In this document: one piece after another, positions 8,944-17,039 of the stretch
Layout: every line of letters starts with the position of its first letter
Position numbering within the stretch: position 1 is the first letter of the stretch
From: Chromera velia
Taxonomy: Eukaryota > Sar > Chromeraceae
Length of the DNA stretch: 29,215 nt
Assembly: GCA_018398765.1 (NCBI GenBank)
Contig: JAHBMJ010001089.1
Span: 1 to 29,215 of the forward strand
Reading direction: 5' to 3'
Notes under the pieces: generated by a model
Databases searched by the model: none
Told to the model about the DNA's origin: nothing
The model's input: the letters and a program-made list of their open reading frames with translations, nothing else
Position numbers and translations under genes: made by a program

Positions 8944-9185
8944 AACAGAAAAAAGAAAGAGAAGAAGGGAAAGAAAAGACGATATAGTCTGTCTAGCTGT
9001 CTGCCAACAGAAGGAAGAAAGAGAAGAAGGGGAAGAAAAGACGATATAGTCTGTCTGGCTGTCTGCCAACAGAAGGAAGAAAGAGAAGAAGGGAAAGAAA
9101 AGACGATCTAGTCTGTCTGGCTGTCTTCCAACAGAAGGAAGAAACATAAGAAGGGAAAGAAAAGACGATCTAGTCTGTCTTTTGT
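8866..9185. repeat. 62-bp minisatellite downstream of the DUF3611 gene
   Basis: The word GATATAGTCTGTCT or GATCTAGTCTGTCT recurs at 8903, 8981, 9043, 9105 and 9167, a 62-bp period; the first unit is 78 bp owing to a (TCTG)n expansion. Each unit holds GCCAACAGAAGGAAGAAA-like and AAGAAAAGAC words. The reverse-strand ORF across it is a product of the repeat. A shorter (CTGT)n run lies at 8733-8752. Confidence 0.9.
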
Positions 9186-9189
9186 TGCG

Positions 9190-9700
9190 CCCCTTGATGG
9201 CCTGTTTGAGAGTTCTCTGGTTTTCTTTTCTAATTCGTACAGAAAAGTATAAGTCTTTCTCTCTGTCTGCCCCCCACCGGCCTTTCATTGTGTTTGAAAG
9301 GAGGGATGAGAAATGAAAATTAACATTCGCCGTCACAGCGAGAAAGCATGGAAGACGAAAAGGCGAGAAAGAATGATATTGGCTGTTTTTCTGTCTGGCT
9401 GCCTGCGTGCCCAGCCGGGCAACGTTGTCCTCTGGGTATGGGACTTTGGAGAGTGTTGATGGCGCCCAGAGAGTCGTCAGGGAAAAGCACGATGACGCAG
9501 CACAAGAAGCACCCCCCTAGGCATAGGTGCCCCCCCCCTTTCCCCATCTAAAAACCACATGCCGGTGCCTGTTTCTCTGTGTAACTGTATACAGCTGTTC
9601 GGGGTGCAGAGTACTTTTGGTGATTCTCTCTCTTGTCTTGAGTGGCAGCAGCAGGTCCTAACGTGTGCATTCAGTGATCACGTGAACTCCTGTCGGGAGA
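9190..9700. other. Interval with no supported gene
   Basis: No convincing gene, RNA or mobile element. The short ORFs on both strands have compositions typical of chance. Confidence 0.35.
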
Positions 9701-9706
9701 TGTAGA

Positions 9707-9738
9707 GGCAGGGGGCGCTTAACTCTACGCCCCCTGCC
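9707..9738. repeat. Perfect GC-rich inverted repeat
   Basis: GGCAGGGGGCG (9707-9717) is separated by 10 nt from its exact complement CGCCCCCTGCC (9728-9738). It would form a stable hairpin in RNA or single-stranded DNA. It lies about 1 kb past the DUF3611 stop; function unknown. Confidence 0.85.
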
Positions 9739-9893
9739 CACGTTGCCTCAATGCCGTGTTGTTCTTTTGTCTTTGGTTCTTTCTTTCGATTTCGTCTGTT
9801 GTATAAATCAAGAGAGGGAAGCGAAAGGAGGAACGTGTAGCTTGTGTGTTTGTCCCTCTCTGCTCGCCTGTCTCTCTTTCATCCTGCGGCCAT

Positions 9894-9900
<7 letters not shown>

Positions 9901-9942
<42 letters not shown>

Positions 9943-9950
9943 TGTGTGTG
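9901..9950. repeat. (TC)n(TG)n compound microsatellite
   Basis: About 24 bp of TC repeats pass directly into about 26 bp of TG repeats. The ORF running through it on the plus strand is low complexity. Confidence 0.95.
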
Positions 9951-11002
9951 TTTCCTTTTTGCCTTTTCTGTCTATTGCGTACCTGAAGAGAAGTAGAGAG
10001 GGAAAAAGAGAGCAACGTACGGTCTGTCATCCTGTTCCGGGATTTGACTATGCATCTCAGAGAGAAGGGAAAGAGGTGGTTAAACGTCGGTCAGTTTGCG
10101 TGTTTCTCTGTTGTTCTTCCTGTTTGCCATCGTCAGTCTTTGGTCGAATCTATGCACTCAACCTCTGACTCTGAATGCATGAACCTATAGTCTCGCTACG
10201 GAAATCCTTATGCTGCTCGCAGTTTCACCAAAATTGTGCCTATGCGTAGGAATGCCTGTTTGCGTGTCTGTCTGTCTGTTTTTTATCTGCCTGGATGCAT
10301 GTATCTTTGGGTGCAGGCCAATCTAAATCTCTCTCTCTGCCACTTCTTTGCCCTGTGCGCGGCTCTCTGGCTGGAACGAAAGGTTCTCAGGGCAAGGAAG
10401 GAAGGGAACAAACTTCTGAACGAGGCCAACTTCGAAGTTGTTCTGTAAGGCGAGAGAAAGAAAAGAAAAAAGATTCAGGCATAACAAAAACGAACAAGGG
10501 AGAAGATCAGGCAACAGAAAGAAAAGAAACGGACAGAAAAGTCGAAAGGGGCTTGCGTGTCAGATTGCGTGCAAGTACCGACTGCATTCATCATCGAATC
10601 AATCTGGACTTCCATTCCCAACTTCAGTCTGACTGCATGACCCTGTACAAGTATGCATGCATTCCTTGCTTATTTAACCTGTTCACGAGAGAGAACCACC
10701 CCAAAGAGTTTGTGGGCAGGGAGTGTCACCTTTTTGTGTGTTTTGATCGAAACACCGGAATACCAATTTCCCCCGCCCTCCTCCCGCGTATCTTATACTT
10801 CCCTCCTTGCATACGCAATTCGTTAAGGCTGGTTTTGTTATGAACTCACAGGTGTCTGACCGTTCGGAGACCCTCCAAAACATAGTGGAGGTCTTGGCTT
10901 ACTCACATTCCTCGCTTGCTCGATTTCCTGGTGACGGTCCGAACAGCTGCATGTACGTTTGATTGCGTATAAAAGTGCACAAGGAAGGACGCACTCACCC
11001 GG
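9951..11002. other. Interval with no supported gene
   Basis: About 1 kb with several short ORFs on both strands, none with recognisable motifs or a convincing exon border. I see no RNA gene or element borders. Confidence 0.35.
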
Positions 11003-11051
11003 ACACACACACACACATGCACACACACCAGCGCACGCACGCACGCACATG

Positions 11052-11092
<41 letters not shown>

Positions 11093-11142
11093 ACACAAAC
11101 ATACACACAAGCATACACACACACACACACACACACACACCA
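11003..11142. repeat. (AC)n-rich microsatellite
   Basis: Interrupted AC dinucleotides with GCACGCAC and ACATACAC variants. The His/Thr and Cys/Val ORFs here are repeat artefacts. Confidence 0.95.
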
Positions 11143-11159
11143 CATTATTTACGCACACG

Positions 11160-12060
11160 TGTAAACCGAGAGAGAGGGGCAGAGAGAGAGCGCGCGAGCA
11201 TGCAGCCTGATCGACTTAGTGACCAGCTGTACGAATATGGACTCGCGAGGTGCACAGTGTTCTTCATATTCATTTTCAAAAGAAGCTCGAATCTGGCAGC
11301 ACCAAGGACGAAGGAAGCAGAGGCTGAGGGGCGAATTAATGGAAGGAAACTATGTGAGTGAAAAGGTTGACAAATTGTGCACACTACAGTCATTTCGTCC
11401 AGGAATCTGAATGCCGGGGACGAACAAAACGCCTTGCCTGGCTTTGAACCTCACATTCATGTCGCACCAAAACCCTTTCCGTGGCTAGCTGTCTTAATTT
11501 GCTGCCTGCCCCCAACTACGGAAGAATATATCATGAAACCCGGCAAGCTCTGAGCGTCTTCAGTTCTCGTACCTAGGCCTTGAACTATATTATTTCTGTA
11601 TTATAGCTATATTAATGAATGAAGGGAAAAAAGACTTCGATATCGTTTTTTTCTTTTTTAAATCAGTAATCTATTGGTTTCCATGCAATTTATGATGCAA
11701 ACTAAGAGCTAGCTAGTAGTTATAGTAACCTAGACTGTCGTTAATTTAAACCTCATCATTGTGTTGGGAGCGCTGGAAGCCTCTGCGGCCATGTAAGGCT
11801 GCCTGCTTGTTTGTCTACTCTCTTCGCACCCACACCAAAACCTGAAAACGATCGATCAACTCGCAGCATCTGCCGCCAATGGCTACCACCTTCTACAACA
11901 GTCGGAGACGGCTTTGCAAACTTCTTATTCCTCCAGTCACGGTCTCTTGATGCAGTTGAGGTACCTGGAGTTACCAGGTGTTCCCTCACTCCAAAACAAG
12001 CAGCGGATGTGCTAAAAGGACAACCACAGAGCAAACAGAGGAAGCAAAAGCTGCAAAACA
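11160..12060. other. Interval with no supported gene
   Basis: The left part is unassigned. 11580-11760 is AT-rich, with AGCTAGCTAGTAGTTATAGT (11706-11725). At 11811-12060 both strands are open for about 80-100 codons, and I could not decide whether either is coding. Confidence 0.3.
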
Positions 12061-12061
12061 C

Positions 12062-12406
12062 CTATAATGACCTCAGAGCTTCAACCGATTGTTGGCGATT
12101 GAGGAGACACCTGCGAGCTGGGATAGACACTGCATACCTTCCAGCCGCCGCGGCCCAACTTTCCCAAAATTCGCTTAATTGCAACTGCTTTACAGTTCCC
12201 AAAGTCGGTATATGTATTTGTTTTTCGGGGCCTGCGATAAGCCGATCGACTGCCTCAGTAACTCTGCACTTCTTAAGTTGGCTCTGAACTGCTTGGAGAT
12301 TCAAGTGTTTCCGTTGCATATTGTGGAGCTCCATATAGCTCCATCTCTTTCCCATATAGTACGCTGGTTTCAGTACAGCCATGATTTTTCCCTCCGTCGT
12401 CTCCAC
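12062..12406 (-). CDS. Possible coding fragment, unknown
   Basis: A 114-codon ORF with protein-like composition (LKPAYYMGKRWSYMELHNMQ, then KKCRVTEAVDRLIAGPEKQI and SEFWESWAAAAGRYAV), ending in TAG. The plus strand is also partly open here, so the call is weak. It could be an exon or a transposon remnant. It lies just left of the 145-bp satellite. Confidence 0.3.
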   Translation of the reverse strand: METTEGKIMAVLKPAYYMGKRWSYMELHNMQRKHLNLQAVQSQLKKCRVTEAVDRLIAGPEKQIHIPTLGTVKQLQLSEFWESWAAAAGRYAVSIPARRCLLNRQQSVEALRSL

Positions 12407-12589
12407 GGATTTTTAAGAGTGTATCCTTCTTGTTATTTTTCTCAGAGTAAAGCAACCTTCTCCTGTATGGTTATCGTCCTGACTTTAAGATAGAAATGAA
12501 GGTTGCTTGAAGTATTGACACTGCGCATCATATTTGCACAGTGTGTCGTATTTGTAAAGAGCCCGTCTCTTTTGTTTCTTCTCTCCAGA

Positions 12590-14384
12590 TCCGCCATCTA
12601 CACAGAAGCAAGGCAAACATTTTTTTTTGTGAGACAGACCTTTGTACTGACAGAAAAGAGACTTCTCACCAGTTCCACAGCACAAGCAGTGAGTGTATCC
12701 TCCCCCAGCTCGACGCCTCTCTTTCTTTTTCTGTCTTCCCATCCACACAACAGCGAGGCAAATATTTTCCTTTGTGAGACGGGCCCTCGTGCTGACAGAA
12801 AGCAGACTCATCATCAGTTTTATAGCATAAGCAGTGAGTGTATTCTCCTCCAGCTCGACCTCTCCACACACACAAATATTTTCCTTTATGAGATGGGCCC
12901 TCGTACTGACAGAAAGAAAACTCATCATCAGTTTCACAGCACAAGCAGTGAGTATGTCCTCCCCCAGCTCGACGCTTCTCTTTCTTTTTCTGTTTTCCCA
13001 TCCACACAACAGCGAGGCAAATATTTTCCTTTATGAGACGGACCCTCGTGCTGGTAGAAAGCAGACTCATCATCAGTTTTACAGCATAAGCAGTGAGTGT
13101 ATTCTCCTCCAACTCGACCTCTCTCTTTCTTTTCCTGTCTTCCCATCTACACAACAACGAGGCAAATATTTTTGTTTGTGAGATGGGCCCTCGTGCTGAT
13201 AGAAAGCAAACTCATCATCAGTTCCACAGCATAAGCAGTGAGTGTGTCCTCCCCCAGCTCGACACCTCTCTTTCTTTTCCTGTCTTCCCATCCACACAAC
13301 ATCGAGGCAAATATTTTTCTTTGTGAGACGGGCCCTCGTGCTGACAGAAAGCAGACTCATCATCAGTTTCACAGCACAAGTAGTGAGTGTATCTTCCCTC
13401 AGCTCGAACCCTCTTTTTCTTTTCCTGTCTTCCCATCCACAAAACAGCAAAAAAAATATTTTTCTTTGTGAAACGGGCCCTCGTTCTGACAGAAAGCAGA
13501 CTCATCATCAGTTTCACAGCACAAGCAGTGAGTGTATCCTCCCCCAGCTCGACGTCTCTCTTTCTTTTCCTGTCTTCCCATCCAGACAACAGCAAGGCAA
13601 ATATTTTCCTTTGTGAGACGGGCCCTCGTGCTGAAAGAAAGCAGACTCATCATCAGTTCTACAGCACATTGTCAAGCAGTGAGTGTATTCTCCTCCAGCT
13701 CGACCTCTCTCTTTCTTTTTCTGTCTTCCCATCCACACAACATCGAGGTAAATATTTTCCTTTGTGAGACGGGCCCTCGTGCTAACAGAAAGCAGACTCA
13801 TCATCAGTTCCATAGCACATTGTCAAGCAGTGAGTATATCCTCCCCCAGCTCGACGCCTCTCTTTCTTTTCCTATCTTCCCATCCACATAACAGCGAGGC
13901 AAATATTTTCCTTTGTGAAGCAGACTCATCATCAGTTCCACAGCATATTGTCAAGCAGTGAGTGTATCCTCCCCCAGCTTAACGTCTCTCTTTCTTTTTC
14001 TGTCTTCCCATCCACACAACAGCGAGGCAAATATTTTCCTTTGTGAGACGGGCCCTCGTGCTGATAGAAAGCAGACTCATCATCAGTTCCACAGCATAAG
14101 CAGTAAGTGTATCATTCCCCAGCTCAGCGCCTCTTTTTCTTTTCCTGTCTTCCCATTCACATAACAGCGAGGCAAATATTTTCCTTTGTGAGACGGGCCC
14201 TCGTGCTGACAGAAAGAAAACTCATCATCAGTTCCACAGCACAAGCAGTGAGTGTATCCTCCCCCAGCTCGACGCCTCTCTTTCTTTTCCTGTCTTCCCA
14301 TCCACACAACAGCGAGGCAAATATTTTTCTTTGTGAGACGGGCCTTCGTGTTGACAGAAAGCAGAATCATCATCAGTTCCACAG
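12590..14384. repeat. 145-bp satellite array, about 12 units
   Basis: Tandem copies of a 145-bp unit. Each has, in order on the plus strand: GTGAGTGTATCCTCCCCCAG, a pyrimidine tract (TCTCTTTCTTTTCCTGTCTT), CACACAACAG, CGAGGCAAATATTTTCCTTT, GACGGGCCCTCGTGCTGACA, and CATCATCAGTTCCACAGCAC. Anchors fall near 12689, 12833, 12949, 13093, 13238, 13384, 13529, 13679, 13830, 13957, 14103 and 14248. The unit before 12949 lacks the pyrimidine tract, three units carry a 6-bp ATTGTC-type insertion, and one lacks the GGGCCCTCG block. ORFs on both strands cross units, but 145 is not a multiple of 3, so they are probably not coding. Confidence 0.9.
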
Positions 14385-14626
14385 ACCTCCCTGAACCTAA
14401 CTACCACTTGAAAGTTCAAGCCGCATTTTTGGATAAGCCTGAAAGTCTGCGCCGTAGGCGCGGATCATTTATGGTGTCTTGAAAGCCAAAGCCGCATATC
14501 TGGACGGTGTCTTGACTATCTATGCCGCAGGTATAGACGGTCTCTTAAAAAAAGATGCCGGAGATAGAGATGATCTTGATTATATTTTTTCAAGTGGCAC
14601 TTAGGTTCAGGGAGGTTGTTCCACAG
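14376..14626. mobile_element. 233-bp inverted-repeat element (MITE-like) with 9-bp target duplication
   Basis: The element spans 14385-14617. Left end ACCTCCCTGAACCTAACTAC and the complement of the right end (ACCTCCCTGAACCTAAGTGC) match over about 27 of 30 bases. GTTCCACAG flanks it at 14376-14384 and 14618-14626; removing one copy plus the element exactly restores the satellite unit. The interior has small hairpins (CTGCGCCGTAGGCGCGG, and TATGCCGCAGGTATA). There is no ORF, so it is non-autonomous. A 9-bp duplication suits Mutator-like elements; reading it as 8 bp would suit hAT. Confidence 0.85.
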
Positions 14627-14641
14627 CACAAGCAGTGAGTG
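14618..14641. repeat. Interrupted remainder of the satellite array
   Basis: After the inserted element the satellite resumes (CACAAGCAGTGAGTGTATCC) for a few bases, then changes abruptly to the CTTC-rich tract. Confidence 0.8.
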
Positions 14642-14648
14642 TATCCTT

Positions 14649-15205
14649 CTTTGCTTCCTTGAAAGTTCCTTCCTTCCTTCTCTTCCTTCTTTCGTTCCTT
14701 CTTTCCTTCCTTCATTTCTTCCTTCCCTTCCTCTCTTCAAAGTTCCTTCCTTCCTTCCTTCCTTCCTTCCTTCAAAGTTCCTTCCTTCTTTCCTTTCTTC
14801 CTTCCTTCGTTCCTTTCTTTTTTCCTTTCTTCCTTTCTTCCTTTCTTCCTTTCTTCCTTTCTTTCCTTCCTTTCTTCTTTGCTTCCTTCCTTGCTTCCTT
14901 CAAAGTTCTTTCCTTCCTTCCTTCTTTCCTTTCTTCCTAAGGCTTCCTTCCCTTCCTTCCTTCAAAATTCCTTCCTTCCTTCCTTCTTTCCTTCTTTTCT
15001 CTCTTTCTTCCCTTCCTTCTTTCCTTTCTTCCTTCCTTCTCTTCTTCCTTCCTTCCTTCCTTCTTTCTTTTCTTCCTTACTTCCCTTCCTTCCTTCCTTC
15101 TTTCCTTTCTTCTTTCTTTCTTTTCTTCTTTTCTTTCTTTCTTCCCTTCCTTCCTTCCTTCTTTCCTTTCTTCCTTCGAAACGGTTCCCTTCCTTCCTTC
15201 CGTCA
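14649..15205. repeat. Long (CTTC)n / (CTTTC)n pyrimidine tract
   Basis: About 550 bp almost free of purines on the plus strand, interrupted by AAAGTTCCTTCC islands near 14738, 14775, 14901 and 14963. The Ser/Phe/Leu-rich ORFs on plus and the Glu/Arg/Lys-rich ORF on minus are artefacts. It ends directly upstream of the last exon at 15228. Confidence 0.95.
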
Positions 15206-15227
15206 GTAAAAGCCTTCGTTCCGTCAG

Positions 15228-15523
15228 CAAATTTAAAGCCTTCAGTGAGGACGAGAGAGGAGGTACAGAAGGAGTTGCGTCAGATGCGGAAAGATGGAAA
15301 GATTGATGCTCGCATTGTTTGTCCTTTTGTCAATGCTCGTGACTTCACTGCCGTCTGTTTCGGTCGGTGCGGTGTTATCATTTCCTCTCACACCGTCGGA
15401 GGTCAGCAGAAAAAGGAGAATTTGAAGGGGGGGGAGGAAACGGCAGAGATTGAAGAGACCGATGGGCTTAAAGGCACAGCCTCTACGGACGAGTCCAAAG
15501 ATGGAGTGGACATCAGTATTTGA
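15228..15523 (+). CDS. Last exon of an unidentified plus-strand gene
   Basis: After TTCCGTCAG (15219-15227) an open frame runs to a TGA at 15521-15523. It encodes NLKPSVRTREEVQKELRQMR, then KIDARIVCPFVNARDFTAVC and FGRCGVIISSHTVGG, then an acidic Lys/Glu/Asp tail ending DGVDISI. The composition is clearly protein-like, in contrast to the CTTC tract before it. Alternative acceptors are CCGTCAG at 15206 and CTTCAG at 15243. Upstream exons are not identified; the satellite units carry splice-like signals but do not keep frame. Family unknown. Confidence 0.55.
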
Positions 15524-15679
15524 TGCTAGATCTGATATGTTCTTTCAATGCCAGACTTGGAACGACTTAGGAAGAAGAGGAGGGAGAGGTTTCATTCAGT
15601 ATATGAAATTCACTCTAATCTTTTCCTTCCTGTTTGTTTGAGTCTGAATCGACTGTCTGACTCGATTCTTTTAGCTGAA

Positions 15680-16490
15680 GAAGGGGCCATATAAAAATTT
15701 ATTTGAAGACCAATGGCATGCAAGACCCCCCCCCTCCCCCAGACCTTCTCACTTCGGCACGCAAATGTTTTTCTTTAAAAAAAAAAAAATTGACACTAAC
15801 TTTTTTACCGTTTAGAGTCCAAAATCATGTTGAACAACTACTAAAACTTAAGTTAAAAACTTATTAAAAACTTGTTAAAAACTCAAATTTGAATCATTAT
15901 ATAAAAATTATGCAATTAATACACATTTGCGACAGGTTTGTTTAATTAATGCAATTTAATGGTCAAACGGTAAAGTGCACAGGCATTGGATCATCTTTCC
16001 TGTGATACATGAGAAGGGAGGGGATTCCAAAGAGAGTCAGACTGAGACTTAGTGTGAAAAACAAAAAACCGAGACCGCAGATTCCCCAAAAATCCACTCC
16101 CCCTCATAAGACGAACAGCCAACAAAGGCGTCTGTACCAAAATTCTTCAAAAAGAAGCATCCAGAGCACTGCACGGCATCAAAGAAGACTTGTCAGGGGG
16201 GGAAAGAGGGAATCGTAGAGGAAGAATGAAAATATCAGAATTTTTTTTTAAATTTTGGACCTCTGGTCTAGCCTCTGGTGCTTCAGAACCAGATGATATC
16301 TGGAGAAACCACTTAGTGGCTTTTATGTAGCAACTATAGGGATCAAGATTGAGTACTTACGGCTTGTCCACTAGACCCCACTGAGATGAATGCCCCAAAA
16401 AGGCTCGATGGCACGCAAAGACCCCACCCCCCTCTCTAGGGCCCGTTTGCGTACCATTGGCATGCAAATAAATTTTTACATGGCCCCGAA
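15680..16490. mobile_element. 805-bp terminal-inverted-repeat element with 3-bp target duplication
   Basis: GGGGCCATATAAAAATTTAT (15683 on) matches the complement of the right end (GGGGCCATGTAAAAATTTAT, ending at 16487); similarity continues to about 37 bases. GAA flanks both sides (15680-15682 and 16488-16490). A 3-bp duplication with GGG-starting ends suits Harbinger- or CACTA-type elements, though Harbinger usually targets TWA. The interior is AT-rich on the left and holds only a short basic ORF (16009-16218), so it is non-autonomous. C-rich runs follow GGCATGCAAGA and GGCACGCAAAGA near both ends. Confidence 0.75.
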
Positions 16491-16704
16491 TAGTAGAATA
16501 GTGGAATAGTGACTAAGCAGAATAGTGGAATAGTGCATTGTTTCACCTATTCTCTAAACGTAGATGTCATTGTAGAATAGTCGAATAGTAGAATAGTTGA
16601 ATAGTGGAATAGTCAAATATTTTTACTATTTTAATATGATGGAATAGCCTATTCCAACTATTCTTAGTTAGGGCTAGTACTATTGGACTATTCCACTATT
16701 CTAT
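16491..16704. repeat. AATAGT-rich palindromic element
   Basis: The left part repeats GTAGAATAGTGGAATAGT; the right part ends GGACTATTCCACTATTCTAT, its near complement. The whole of about 214 bp can fold back on itself and abuts the 805-bp element. A related AATAGT/ACTATT cluster lies at 21411-21556. Confidence 0.65.
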
Positions 16705-17039
16705 CTTCATTTTGACCCATAGACGCAGACAAGCCGCACCCACGGCTACAGCCAGTTTTTGAAAAGGCAATGCTGTGTAAAAGAAGAAAATCGGAGGAGA
16801 CGGTGAAAATCTAGGGGCATGCCAGTGACTCGATGGAGGTTTTTCATCTGGGTTAGGACGGCAAGTTACACGTATGCATATGCCATAGGGCACTTCAGGA
16901 TGGCTGTGATGGCATAAGTTTCTCAGTATATGAACATCGGCCGGGGAAAAGCAAAGAGAATAAAGAAAAAGAGAAAAAGAGAGGGATGAGATAGAAGAAG
17001 GCAGGTAGCTTGGTTCCCCCTGGTCATCTTTTAATTCTA

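Noticed and set aside
8800-9336. 178-codon minus-strand ORF rich in Ser, Phe and Leu
   Set aside because: It is read from the 62-bp minisatellite and TCTG runs and has no flanking gene signals.
10959-11210. Thr/His-rich and Cys/Val-rich ORFs on both strands
   Set aside because: They are translations of an AC dinucleotide tract with no other coding sign.
12590-14384. CRISPR-like array
   Set aside because: Units are contiguous with no unique spacers and the sequence is eukaryotic.
12485-14394. Many ORFs of 60-177 codons on both strands, as if a repeat protein
   Set aside because: The 145-bp period rotates the frame at each unit, no single frame is kept through the array, and stops recur at the same unit position.
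14616-15230. Long Ser/Phe/Leu ORF (+) and Glu/Arg/Lys ORF (-)
   Set aside because: They come from the CTTC tract; only the part after about 15228 has normal protein composition.
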